Below, piece by piece: positions 16,380-24,871 of a stretch of 64,000 nucleotides of DNA. Both the position numbers and the translations under genes were made by a program. Below the pieces are notes generated by a model. That model was not told the DNA's origin. It worked only from the letters and a program-made list of their open reading frames with translations, and did no database searches. The DNA comes from Hymenobacter rubidus (GTDB taxonomy: Bacteria; Bacteroidota; Bacteroidia; Cytophagales; Hymenobacteraceae), in assembly GCF_016734815.1 (NCBI RefSeq), contig NZ_JAERQF010000021.1, forward strand, positions 1-64,000, in the 5' to 3' direction. The stretch's first letter is position 1, and every line of letters starts with the position of its first letter.

Positions 16380-17426
16380 ATGGCTTCTACGCCTCCGCCC
16401 CGTCGGTCCTGGGATGATTGGGCCCCCATGCGCTGGGTAAGGCGCTATTTTGGCTATTCGCGGGGCGAAGCGCGGGGGCTGATGGTGCTGCTGGCCATTA
16501 TGCTGGCTACCATTGTAGCGCCCATTTTGCTGCGGCCGGAGCTGCCGGCTTACCTACCCGCAACTGACCAAGTACAGCTAAATCAGCTGGCGGCGCAGCT
16601 CAAAGAGCACCGCACGGTCGAGTCAGGCTACGCCTCCCGCTACCCGAAGCGCGACTACAAAAAGTTCGATGCAGGCGGTTCGCGCTATCCGGCGGTGGCC
16701 CAGGTTGCCCTTGCCCCCTTCGACCCCAATGCGCTTTCGGCCGAGGGCTGGGAGGCACGGGGCGTGCCGCACTTCGTGGCCGCCCGCATTGTGAAGTACC
16801 GCGAGGCGGCGGGTGGCTTCAAGTCCAAAGCGCAGCTGAAGAAAATGTACGGGCTGGAAGACTCGGTGTATCAGCGGCTGGCGCCCTTTCTGCAACTGCC
16901 CGAGGAAGCGCCCAAGCGCGACTACGCCGCCACCAAGCCGGGGGTCGACGGAAAATTTCCTCCCTTTGGCAGCTCCGACGCCCCGGCCGGCAAGTTCCCG
17001 CGCAAGCCCCGCAGCCTCCAGCCTTTCGACCTGAACACGGCCGACACCACGCAACTGATGCAGATTCGGGGCATTGGGGCGGGGCGGGCCAAGTGGGTGG
17101 TGCGCTACCGCAACCAGCTGGGCGGCTACCTGCGCGAAGACCAGCTGGACGAAGTATTTGTACTGCGCGATGCCCCCGACCTGCGCGACAGCCTGAAGAA
17201 ATACACCTTCGTAACGCCCGGATACGCCCCCAAAACGGTGAATGTCAACACCGCCACCTTCGATGAAATGTACCTGCACCCCTACATTGGCAAGCCGCGC
17301 GCTCGTCTCATTGTAGCGTACCGGCAGCAGCACGGCCCGTTCAAAACCGTGGAAGACCTCAAGCAGATTCCCATTCTAAAACCCGCCGACTGGGAAAAGA
17401 TGCGCCCTTATCTGCGCTGCGAGTAA
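16380..17426 (+). CDS. ComEA-like helix-hairpin-helix protein
   Basis: 348 residues. A single membrane segment (LMVLLAIMLATIVAPILL, about residues 40-57) anchors a large outside domain with at least three HhH units: FDPNALSAEGWEARGVPHFVAARIV, FDLNTADTTQLMQIRGIGAGRAKWVV and VNVNTATFDEMYLHPYIGKPRARLIV. This resembles ComEA-type DNA-binding proteins seen in competence and in Bacteroidota of unknown role. The ATG at 16380 is preferred to a TTG at 16353. Periplasmic DNA binding is inferred from the fold. Confidence 0.8.
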   Translation: MASTPPPRRSWDDWAPMRWVRRYFGYSRGEARGLMVLLAIMLATIVAPILLRPELPAYLPATDQVQLNQLAAQLKEHRTVESGYASRYPKRDYKKFDAGGSRYPAVAQVALAPFDPNALSAEGWEARGVPHFVAARIVKYREAAGGFKSKAQLKKMYGLEDSVYQRLAPFLQLPEEAPKRDYAATKPGVDGKFPPFGSSDAPAGKFPRKPRSLQPFDLNTADTTQLMQIRGIGAGRAKWVVRYRNQLGGYLREDQLDEVFVLRDAPDLRDSLKKYTFVTPGYAPKTVNVNTATFDEMYLHPYIGKPRARLIVAYRQQHGPFKTVEDLKQIPILKPADWEKMRPYLRCE

Positions 17427-17483
17427 GCAGGTAGAATACCCCGAAATTTCGGCTCGTGGATTTGTTCAACAAGTCAAAATCAT

Positions 17484-17570
17484 TGTCATCCTGAGCGCCG
17501 CGAAGGACCTTATCAAGCCAGAACAATTCGTTCAACCGTAATAAGGTCCTTCGCGGCGCTCAGGATGACA
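17484..17570. repeat. palindromic repeat, GTCATCCTGAGC family
   Basis: Perfect 30-bp arms (17484-17513 and 17541-17570) beginning TGTCATCCTGAGCGCCGCG and ending with its complement. It lies between convergent genes and can fold as a strong hairpin. One of about ten members of this family in the window. Confidence 0.92.
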
Positions 17571-17601
17571 GATGCGCAAAAAACTCACTTTCTATTTCTA
17601 T

Positions 17602-19440
17602 TTAGCTTACCGGCACCTGCACCCGCACGGCAAAGCCGCCCGTGGCTTGCGCGCCGGCCGTGGCGCTGCCGCCCATGGCCTGGGCCCGCGCCCGAATGTT
17701 GCGCAGCCCGTGCCCGGAGCTGCGTCCCGATTCGGCCGGGGCGCTGAGCACCGGACCGTCGTTTACTACTTCCAGCACCAGCAAGGGCATCTGGCAGTGC
17801 AGCGCCACGGTGACGGTGGCAGTAGCCGGGGCATATTTCAGGATGTTGTGCATCACTTCTTTGTAGATAAAGTAGAGGTGGCGGCGCACCGTGGCCGACA
17901 GCGCCGGACTCTCCCACACCTTATCGGTCACGAAGCGCACGTCGCGGCCCGTAGGCACCAACACCTCGTGGGCGTAGTCGCGCAAGCGGTTCAGCAGGTC
18001 GGGTACCGAGTCATTCTGCGCATCCAGGTTCCAGACCACGTCGTTGAGCTGGCGCAAGGCCGCGCGGCTGTTCTCGGCCAACCCGGCCCAGAGCGCAGGC
18101 TGGGCGCCAAGCGGCACCAGCCCCTCCTGAAGCAGGTCGGTTTGCATCGAAATCTGAGTCAGCAGCGAGCCCACGTCGTCGTGCAGGTCGGCGGCCAATT
18201 GATTGCGCAGGGCGGCTTCGCGGCGTTGCTGACGCCGCCGATAGGTGCCCATTCCGGCCCCGGCCAGCAGCAGGCCGCCCAGGGCCAGGCCGCCCAGCAG
18301 CAAGCGGGTCCGAACCGTGCGCTGGCCTGCTTCCAGCTCGGCAATGCGGCGTTCCTGCTCCAGCGCCCGAATGCGGGCCTGCTGCTCGGTTTGCTTGAAC
18401 TGGGCCTGGGCGGTGGCCACGGCCTCCAGGCGCTCGCGGCTGAGCAGGGTGTCGCGCAGCTCAGTGTAGCGGCGCAGGGTGTCGTAGGCTTCGGGCCGGT
18501 GCAGGGCAGCCAGCAGGGACGCTTTCATGTCCAGGATTTGGGCTAACAAATTATCATCCTTCAGCTGGCGAAACAGCTTGGCGGCTTGCTGGGCACGCAG
18601 CAGGGCCAGTTCGGGCTGGTTCTGGCTTTGGGCCAAATCGGCCAAATGCAGCCACGCTTCGCCTTCCGTCGAAAAGTCGGCGTGGGCATGACAAACCCGT
18701 AGCACATTTTGCCACGTCGCGGTGGCCGAGTCCGGCTGGTGCGATAGCGCTTGAACGGTGCCCAACACAAGTTTTAGCTTCGTGGTCTGCGGCGAATTCG
18801 CCTGGTTCGACAGGCGCAGGCCTTGGTTCACGAACATCCTTACCCGAGCCAGTTGGCGCGGTGTAGCGGTGGCCGAGAGGTAGCCGTTGGCCAGGTTGTG
18901 CAGCACCAGCAGCTCGCCGCGGATGTTGCGGGGCCGGCAGGCCGCGTACGCTTCGCGGGCCTGCATGAAGTAGGCCCGCGCCTGGGCTTCGTTTTTCAGC
19001 ACCGAGGCCACGTTGCCCAGGCCCAGGTAGGCGTGGCCAATGTTTTCCTGGTCGTGGGCGCGCTGGGCGGCCCGCAGCTCGGCTTCGAAGGTGTGCTGCG
19101 CCGTTGGATAGTCGGAGCTGTAGAAGGCCGCGGCGGCCAGGTTGTTGAGCGCCTTCACCTCGCCCCGTCCAAAACCACACCGCCGGGCCAGTGCCAAGCC
19201 TTGCTCGCTATACCAGCGGGCACTGTCCAGGTCTGTGGCCATGTAGCGCTTGCTGATGGCCACCAGCTGGAGCACCCGCGCCGTATCGGGCAGGCCGGGG
19301 CGGTGCAGCGCGGCCCGCAGGGAATCGAGAGGCGCGGAGGCCGCCGGAGGTAGGGTACGCCCGCCCTGCTGTCCCAAGACCGAAACGCTGCACATTACCC
19401 CTACACTGCCTGCTAACACCCCCTTTAAAAATGACTGCAT
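17602..19440 (-). CDS. TPR-containing sensor histidine kinase (HisKA_3 type)
   Basis: 612 residues. A signal segment (FLKGVLAGSVGVMCSVSVLG) is followed by about six TPR-like helix pairs (residues 40-330, periplasmic), a coiled coil, one membrane helix (LLLGGLALGGLLLAGAGMG) and a cytoplasmic kinase. The phosphoacceptor is His420 in LHDDVGSLLTQI; the ATPase domain has an N-box (HLYFIYKEVMHNILKYA) and a G-box GHGLRNIRARAQAMGG. Such kinases normally pair with a LuxR/NarL-type response regulator, but none is adjacent. The ATG at 19440 begins the signal peptide; an upstream start at 19545 is less likely. The sensed signal is unknown. Confidence 0.88.
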   Translation of the reverse strand: MQSFLKGVLAGSVGVMCSVSVLGQQGGRTLPPAASAPLDSLRAALHRPGLPDTARVLQLVAISKRYMATDLDSARWYSEQGLALARRCGFGRGEVKALNNLAAAAFYSSDYPTAQHTFEAELRAAQRAHDQENIGHAYLGLGNVASVLKNEAQARAYFMQAREAYAACRPRNIRGELLVLHNLANGYLSATATPRQLARVRMFVNQGLRLSNQANSPQTTKLKLVLGTVQALSHQPDSATATWQNVLRVCHAHADFSTEGEAWLHLADLAQSQNQPELALLRAQQAAKLFRQLKDDNLLAQILDMKASLLAALHRPEAYDTLRRYTELRDTLLSRERLEAVATAQAQFKQTEQQARIRALEQERRIAELEAGQRTVRTRLLLGGLALGGLLLAGAGMGTYRRRQQRREAALRNQLAADLHDDVGSLLTQISMQTDLLQEGLVPLGAQPALWAGLAENSRAALRQLNDVVWNLDAQNDSVPDLLNRLRDYAHEVLVPTGRDVRFVTDKVWESPALSATVRRHLYFIYKEVMHNILKYAPATATVTVALHCQMPLLVLEVVNDGPVLSAPAESGRSSGHGLRNIRARAQAMGGSATAGAQATGGFAVRVQVPVS

Positions 19441-19715
19441 GGAGGCAGAATCGGGAAAAGAAGCGGCAAGGTTACAGAAATCGGCGAGCATTTGCCTGAA
19501 CAGTGCCGGCGGCTGAGCGGCCGGCCTCTTGCCTGCAAGGCCCAACGGGCACCGCGGCTGCGGCAGTCAGCACCAGCCAACAATTAAGCATCATCAGCCT
19601 ATATAAAGCTATGTATCAGCATTACGGAGCGGTTTATTCGGTAAAATTGTGGAGGCTTTCCGCCAACAATTATCGGCGGAATTGAGTAATAGTAACCCGG
19701 CTAATCACCTGCGCT
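19441..19715. other. intergenic region before the molybdenum hydroxylase genes
   Basis: This 275-base divergent region must hold promoters for the kinase and the pao-like genes. A -7-like TAAAATTG at 19642-19649 has one mismatch to TAnnTTTG. I see no repeat or RNA gene. Confidence 0.35.
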
Positions 19716-20354
19716 ATGACTGACGACTCCCCTTCCATTTTCCCCGGCACTGAAAGCCCCGCGCCCAACGACGGCCGCCGCTCGTTCCTTAAGCAGGCCA
19801 CCGGCTTGCTGGGCCTGGCCCTGGCCCCGCCACTCGTTAGCCAAGCCGAGCGCCTCACGGCTCTGTCCAAGAAGGTGGAAGGCGTGAGCGAAATGCGCCT
19901 CAAGGTGAACGGCACCCTGCGCACCTTTCAGGCCGAGCCGCGGGTGACGCTGCTCGACGCCCTGCGCGAAAAGCTTGACCTGACCGGCTCGAAAAAAGGG
20001 TGCGACCACGGGCAGTGCGGTGCCTGCACCGTGCTGGTGGATGGCCGCCGCGTGAACAGTTGCCTGACGCTGGCGGTGATGGCACAAGGCAAGGAGATAA
20101 CTACGGTAGAAGGCCTGGCCAAAGGCGAAGAGCTGCACCCGCTGCAAGCCGCCTTCATCGAGCACGACGGCTTCCAGTGCGGCTACTGTACGCCGGGTCA
20201 GCTGATGTCGGGCGTAGCCTGCATCAAGGAAGGCCACGCCAAAACCGACGGCGACGTGCGCGAATGGATGAGCGGCAACCTCTGCCGCTGCGGCGCTTAT
20301 CCCAACATTGTGGCCGCCATCCGGCAGGTCGAGCAAAGCGGTTTTAAAGGTTAA
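19716..20354 (+). CDS. molybdenum hydroxylase 2Fe-2S subunit, PaoA-like
   Basis: 212 residues. A Tat signal (RRSFLKQATGLLGLALAPPL) shows export of the folded complex to the periplasm. The two 2Fe-2S clusters are bound by GCDHGQCGACTVL with a later SCLTLA Cys (plant ferredoxin type) and by CGYCTPGQLMS with CRCGAYPNI. Together with the FAD and Mo subunits downstream it forms a PaoABC-type aldehyde oxidoreductase by family knowledge; the exact aldehyde or N-heterocycle substrate is unknown. It passes electrons from the Mo site to FAD. The next gene begins 124 bases on, after a palindrome. Confidence 0.92.
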   Translation: MTDDSPSIFPGTESPAPNDGRRSFLKQATGLLGLALAPPLVSQAERLTALSKKVEGVSEMRLKVNGTLRTFQAEPRVTLLDALREKLDLTGSKKGCDHGQCGACTVLVDGRRVNSCLTLAVMAQGKEITTVEGLAKGEELHPLQAAFIEHDGFQCGYCTPGQLMSGVACIKEGHAKTDGDVREWMSGNLCRCGAYPNIVAAIRQVEQSGFKG

Positions 20355-20357
20355 CAG

Positions 20358-20460
20358 AACGTCATGTCGAGCGCAGCCGAGACATCTCGCGTGCTGCAGT
20401 AATTATTTACTTCCACAACGGAAGCAAGCAAGATGCTTCGACTGCGCTCAGCATGACGTT
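20358..20460. repeat. palindromic repeat between molybdenum hydroxylase subunit genes
   Basis: Arms AACGTCATG... (from 20358) and ...CATGACGTT (to 20460), with several mismatches, sharing GAGCGCAG and CATCT cores with the GTCATCCTGAGC family. It separates the Fe-S and FAD subunit genes. Confidence 0.88.
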
Positions 20461-20478
20461 CTTTCAAAACACCAGACA

Positions 20479-21462
20479 ATGAACGACTTTACCTACCTGC
20501 AAGCTACCCAGGCCAAAGATGCCACGGCTGCCGTGCGCGACAACAAGGACGCCGCTTTCATTGCCGGCGGAACCACCCTGCTCGACTTGATGAAGCTGAA
20601 CGTGGAAAACCACGGCCAGTTGGTTGACATCAACAACCTCGCATTTAAAGGAGTGGAGCAGACGGCCGACGGTTTGCGCATCGGTGCATTGGAACGCATG
20701 AGCGACGTGGGTGAGCACCCATTGGTGGTGCAGAACTACCCCGTGGTGTCGCAGTCGCTGCTGCTGGCGGCCTCGCCTCAATTGCGCAACATGGCCAGCA
20801 TTGGGGGCAACATTTTGCAGCGCACCCGTTGCGGCTACTTCCGCGATACGGCCTTTCCGTGCAACAAGCGGGCACCCGGCTCCGGCTGCCCGGCCCAAAC
20901 CGGCGAAAACCGCAACCTCGCCATCTTGGGTGGTAGTCAGACGTGCATTGCCACTTATCCCGGCGACTTCGCCGTGGCCCTCGTGGCGCTGGATGCCGTG
21001 CTGTTGCTCGAAAATGCCAAAGGCAAGCAGCGCCGCGTGCCACTGGTCGATTTCCACGTGCTGCCCGGCACCACGCCGCAGCGCGAAACCGTTATTGAGC
21101 CCGGCGAATTGATTGTCTCCGTCACCATTCCGGCGGCGGCCCATGCCCGCAAGTCGATGTATTTGAAAGTCCGCGACCGGGCTTCGTATGCTTTTGCGCT
21201 GGCCTCGGCGGCCGTGGGCCTAGATGTGCAGGGCGGGCAGGTGCGCTCGGCGCGGGTGGCGCTGGGCGGCGTGGGCACCAAGCCCTGGCGCTCGGTGGCC
21301 GCCGAAAAGGTGCTGACGGGTGCCCCCGCTACCGAAGCCACGTTTCGGGCCGCCGCCGCGGCGGCCGTACGCGAGGCGCAGCCCCGCGAACAAAACCGCT
21401 TCAAAGTAGAACTGGCCCAAAACACGCTGGTACGGGCTCTGCTGGAGTTATCGGCAGCTTAA
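20479..21462 (+). CDS. molybdenum hydroxylase FAD subunit, PaoB-like
   Basis: 327 residues. The FAD-binding core is seen in AFIAGGTTLLDLMKLNV and LRNMASIGGNILQRTRC. A Cys-rich insertion, RCGYFRDTAFPCNKRAPGSGC with later SQTCIATYPGD, matches the extra 4Fe-4S cluster insertion that marks PaoB and the 4-hydroxybenzoyl-CoA reductase-like group. It relays electrons from the Fe-S subunit to the acceptor. The ATG at 20479 begins the conserved N-terminus; the longer frame from 20308 crosses the palindrome. Confidence 0.92.
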   Translation: MNDFTYLQATQAKDATAAVRDNKDAAFIAGGTTLLDLMKLNVENHGQLVDINNLAFKGVEQTADGLRIGALERMSDVGEHPLVVQNYPVVSQSLLLAASPQLRNMASIGGNILQRTRCGYFRDTAFPCNKRAPGSGCPAQTGENRNLAILGGSQTCIATYPGDFAVALVALDAVLLLENAKGKQRRVPLVDFHVLPGTTPQRETVIEPGELIVSVTIPAAAHARKSMYLKVRDRASYAFALASAAVGLDVQGGQVRSARVALGGVGTKPWRSVAAEKVLTGAPATEATFRAAAAAAVREAQPREQNRFKVELAQNTLVRALLELSAA

Positions 21463-21468
21463 AAGAAC

Positions 21469-21573
21469 GTCATGCAGAGCGCAGCAAAGCATCTCGCTTG
21501 TGGTAGCAATTCAATCGTCTTGATTATTTGATTAGTAGTAGCACGCAAGATGATTCGCTGCGCTCTGCATGAC
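21469..21573. repeat. palindromic repeat between FAD and Mo subunit genes
   Basis: 26-bp arms (21469-21494 and 21548-21573) with GTCATGCAGAGCGCAGC and its near complement. The right arm ends in ATGAC, creating a false in-frame ATG at 21569 before the next gene. Confidence 0.9.
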
Positions 21574-21598
21574 CGCCCATTCACCCGACTTTTTTGCC

Positions 21599-23929
21599 AT
21601 GGAAAACGAACCTTCTTTCTTCGAAACCTCCCCCACGCCGGGCGTCGTCGGCAAGCCGCTGAACCGCGTGGACGGGCGCGACAAAGTGATGGGTCGGGCC
21701 AAATATTCGGCCGAGTACCCGCTGCCCGGCCTCACGTATGGCGTGCTCAAAACCAGCGACATCGCCAAGGGCAAAATTCAAAGCATCGACACCAGCGCGG
21801 CGGCCAAGGCACCGGGCGTGCTGGCCGTGTTCACCCACCTCAACCTGCCCAGCCTGGCCAAAACCCCCAACGACGCCGACGGCAAAAAAGCCATTGGCGC
21901 GCCCATGGGGTTCCTGCCGCTAACGTCGGATGTAATTCACTACGCTGCTCAGCCCGTGGCCCTGGTAGTGGCCGACACCTTTGAGCGCGCTACCTACGCG
22001 GCTACACTGGTACAGGTGCGCTACCTCACCGAGCAGCCCATTGCGGCCTATACCGACCCCAAGGCCACGCGCTTCAACCCCGAAAAAATTCAGGACGGCA
22101 AGGCCGATGGCTACACCCGGCGCGGCGATGCCCAGGCGGCCCTGGCCAGCTCAGCGGTGAAGATGACGGCCGTTTACACCCACGCCATCAACCACCACAA
22201 CCCCATGGAGCCGGGCTCGACCACGGCCGTGTGGGAAGCGCCCGACCGCCTTACAGTCTACGAATCGACCCAGGGCGTGACGCGCACCCAGAAGTCGCTG
22301 GCGGCCTACCTGGGCTTGCCGCAAGACCAGGTACGGGTCATAACCAAGTTTATTGGCGGCGGCTTTGGCTGCAAGGGCTCATGCTGGCCGCACACCGTGC
22401 TCACGGCGCAGGCAGCCAAGGGCGTGGGCCGACCGGTGAAATTGGTGCTCACCCGTCCGCAGCAATTTACCAGCATGGGCCACCGCGAAGACCAAACCCA
22501 GACCCTGACGCTAGGCGCCACCGCCGAAGGCAAGCTCACGGCCCTGATTCACGAAAAAACCTCCACTACCTCGCCCTGGGACAACTACGCCGAGGCAAAC
22601 AGCAAAATTATTAATCTGCTGTATGAGTGCCCTACCTTCGAATCGCACTACGAGCTGGCGCGAGGCAACGTGATGACGTCGACCTTCACCCGCGCCCCCG
22701 GCGAGGCTCCCGGCTCGTTTGCCATTGAGTGCTCGATGGACGATTTGGCCTACCGCCTGGGGCTTGACCCTATCGAAATTCGCCTGCGCAACTACGCTGA
22801 GAAAGACCCCAGCACCGGCCAGGCCTGGAGCAGCAAAAGTCTGCGCCAATGCTACGCCCGCGGGGCCGAGCTGTTTGGTTGGAGCAAGCGCAACCCCAAA
22901 AACGGCGTCACCCGCGAGGGCCGCACGCTGGTGGGCTGGGGCATGGCCACGGCCAGCTACCCGGTGCACAACTCGCAAGGCACGGCCCGCGTCCGGCTGT
23001 ATGCCGATGGCCATGCCGTGGTGCAGGCCGGTGCCACCGACCTCGGCACCGGCACCTACACGGTGATGACGCAGGTAGCAGCCGATTCGCTAGGCTTGCC
23101 GCCCGAAAAAATCCGCTTCGAGCTTGGCGATACCAAGCTGCCCACCGCGCCTAACTCCGGCGGCTCAGTAGCAGCGGGCACAGTGTCGTCCTCCGTCTAC
23201 ATGGCGGCTCAGGATGTGTGGGAACGACTCACCAAAACGGCGATAAAGGACCCGAAATCCCCTCTTTTCAAGGCAAAGCCAGATGAGGTGATGGTGGACA
23301 AAGGCCGCCTTCAACTCAAAGCGAACCCGTCGAAAGGCGAAGATTTCATGGTCCTCATGAAAAGGGCCGGCATGGACGACATCGAAGGCAGTGGCCAGGG
23401 CAAATATGGCGCGGGCTACGAAACCGGCCAGGCGGCTAACCCGGCCGGCTCGGGGCATCAGGACGAGGCCGGCAAACATTCTATGCACTCCTTTGGGGCA
23501 CATTTTTGCGAAGTGCACGTCGACCCCGACTTGGGTACGGTGCGCGTTACGCGCTGGGTGAGCGTGCACGGCGCCGGCCGCATTCTCAACGCCAAAACAG
23601 CCCGCAGCCAGATTATCGGCGGCTCCATTTTCGGCATCGGCGCGGCCCTGATGGAAGCCACCGCCCGCGACCCGCACTACGCCCGCTACGTCAACGCCGA
23701 CTTGGGCGACTACCACATTCCGGTGAATGCTGACATTCCGGACATGACCGTAGAATTTATTGATGAGCACGACCCCTACATCAACGCCATGGGCGTGAAG
23801 GGCATTGGCGAAATTTCGATGGTGGGCGTGGCCGCTGCCGTGGCCAACGCCGTGTTCCACGCCACCGGCAAGCGCGTGCGCGACCTGCCCATCACGCCGG
23901 ATAAAATCCTGGGCACGAAGGCGGTTTAG
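21599..23929 (+). CDS. molybdenum hydroxylase catalytic subunit, PaoC-like
   Basis: 776 residues, the size of PaoC/xanthine dehydrogenase Mo subunits. It binds the molybdopterin cytosine dinucleotide cofactor and hydroxylates the substrate in the periplasmic complex. Motifs: GKPLNRVDGRDKVMGRAKYSAEYP at the start, GGGFGCKG in the cofactor site, RAPGEAPGSFAIE, and the catalytic Glu in GVKGIGEISMVG near the C-terminus. The ATG at 21599 is chosen over 21569, which lies in a repeat arm. No signal peptide is seen, as expected for hitchhiker Tat export with the Fe-S subunit. Confidence 0.93.
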   Translation: MENEPSFFETSPTPGVVGKPLNRVDGRDKVMGRAKYSAEYPLPGLTYGVLKTSDIAKGKIQSIDTSAAAKAPGVLAVFTHLNLPSLAKTPNDADGKKAIGAPMGFLPLTSDVIHYAAQPVALVVADTFERATYAATLVQVRYLTEQPIAAYTDPKATRFNPEKIQDGKADGYTRRGDAQAALASSAVKMTAVYTHAINHHNPMEPGSTTAVWEAPDRLTVYESTQGVTRTQKSLAAYLGLPQDQVRVITKFIGGGFGCKGSCWPHTVLTAQAAKGVGRPVKLVLTRPQQFTSMGHREDQTQTLTLGATAEGKLTALIHEKTSTTSPWDNYAEANSKIINLLYECPTFESHYELARGNVMTSTFTRAPGEAPGSFAIECSMDDLAYRLGLDPIEIRLRNYAEKDPSTGQAWSSKSLRQCYARGAELFGWSKRNPKNGVTREGRTLVGWGMATASYPVHNSQGTARVRLYADGHAVVQAGATDLGTGTYTVMTQVAADSLGLPPEKIRFELGDTKLPTAPNSGGSVAAGTVSSSVYMAAQDVWERLTKTAIKDPKSPLFKAKPDEVMVDKGRLQLKANPSKGEDFMVLMKRAGMDDIEGSGQGKYGAGYETGQAANPAGSGHQDEAGKHSMHSFGAHFCEVHVDPDLGTVRVTRWVSVHGAGRILNAKTARSQIIGGSIFGIGAALMEATARDPHYARYVNADLGDYHIPVNADIPDMTVEFIDEHDPYINAMGVKGIGEISMVGVAAAVANAVFHATGKRVRDLPITPDKILGTKAV

Positions 23930-23940
23930 CAAGTTCCAGT

Positions 23941-24042
23941 TGTCATCCTGAGCGCAGCGAAGGACCTTATCACCGCTAAACAATCCGTAACAACATATTC
24001 ATTGCAGATATGATAAGGTCCTTCGCTGCGCTCAGCATGACA
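23941..24042. repeat. palindromic repeat, GTCATCCTGAGC family
   Basis: 32-bp arms (23941-23972 and 24011-24042) beginning TGTCATCCTGAGCGCAGCGA, one mismatch. It lies between the Mo subunit and the mocA-like gene. Confidence 0.92.
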
Positions 24043-24068
24043 TATTATTTCCATCCAAATCAGTTTCA

Positions 24069-24731
24069 ATGACTGACGTTTCAACTTCCAGCGCCACCGC
24101 TCCAGCTTCGGCCGGGCCGGTGGCGCTGCTGTTGCTGGCCGCTGGCGCATCTACCCGCATGGGCCAGCCCAAACAGTTGCTGCCCTACCACGGCCGCACC
24201 CTCCTGCGCCACGCAGCCGAAACCGCTGTAGCCAGCGGCTGCGCACCCATCATACTGGTAACCGGAGCACTGCACGAAGAATTGCTACCGGAAACAGTGG
24301 GCCTGCCCATCCAAGCCGTGCGCAATGTCGAGTGGGAAACCGGCATGGCGTCCTCCATCCGTGCCGGGCTCACCGCCCTTGCCGGTACCCAGCCGGCCGC
24401 CGTCCTCATCATGCTCACCGACCAGCCACTGGTGACTTCGGAGCTGCTGCAGCAGCTGGTGCGGCAACAACAGCAAACTCAGGCTCCGGCCGTAACGGCC
24501 GCCTATGGCGATACGCTGGGCGTGCCCGCCGTTTTTAGCTCAATACTATTACCTGAGCTGCTACAGCTGCAGGGGCAGCAGGGCGCGGGCCGGCTCATTG
24601 CTAGTCTGGGCGCGGCCGTGGGACGGGTGGCTTTTGCGGCAGGCCTGCTCGATGTGGACACACCGGAACAATACGCACGGCTCAATTCCTCGGCATCAGT
24701 TTCCAGACCGGATAATCGTTTTACCGCGTAA
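24069..24731 (+). CDS. MocA/MobA-like molybdopterin nucleotidyltransferase
   Basis: 220 residues. The N-terminal nucleotide-binding motif LLLAAGASTRMGQPKQLLPYHGRTLL (about residues 22-47) and the metal site in MLTDQPLVTSELL match the MocA family, which adds CMP to molybdopterin to form the cytosine dinucleotide used by PaoABC-type enzymes. Its position directly after the Mo subunit supports MocA over MobA. The cofactor chaperone XdhC/PaoD is not in the window. A GTP- versus CTP-using enzyme cannot be told for certain by eye. Confidence 0.85.
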   Translation: MTDVSTSSATAPASAGPVALLLLAAGASTRMGQPKQLLPYHGRTLLRHAAETAVASGCAPIILVTGALHEELLPETVGLPIQAVRNVEWETGMASSIRAGLTALAGTQPAAVLIMLTDQPLVTSELLQQLVRQQQQTQAPAVTAAYGDTLGVPAVFSSILLPELLQLQGQQGAGRLIASLGAAVGRVAFAAGLLDVDTPEQYARLNSSASVSRPDNRFTA

Positions 24732-24826
24732 CGATTCGCATTTCCTTCCATTGGCCAAATACCCGCGCTTGGCGCGCTGATACCCGCATTGGTCGAACTG
24801 TAAAAATGCCCGCGAAAGCCTCCGGC

Positions 24827-24834
24827 TAGCTTTG
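24827..24834 (+). promoter_or_regulatory. candidate -7 element before TonB-dependent receptor gene
   Basis: TAGCTTTG matches TAnnTTTG exactly and lies 37 bases before the ATG. No -33 TTG is found at 19-21 bp. Confidence 0.4.
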
Positions 24835-24871
24835 ATGGAATGTTTGATTCCTGATTAAATCAAAGCTGATA

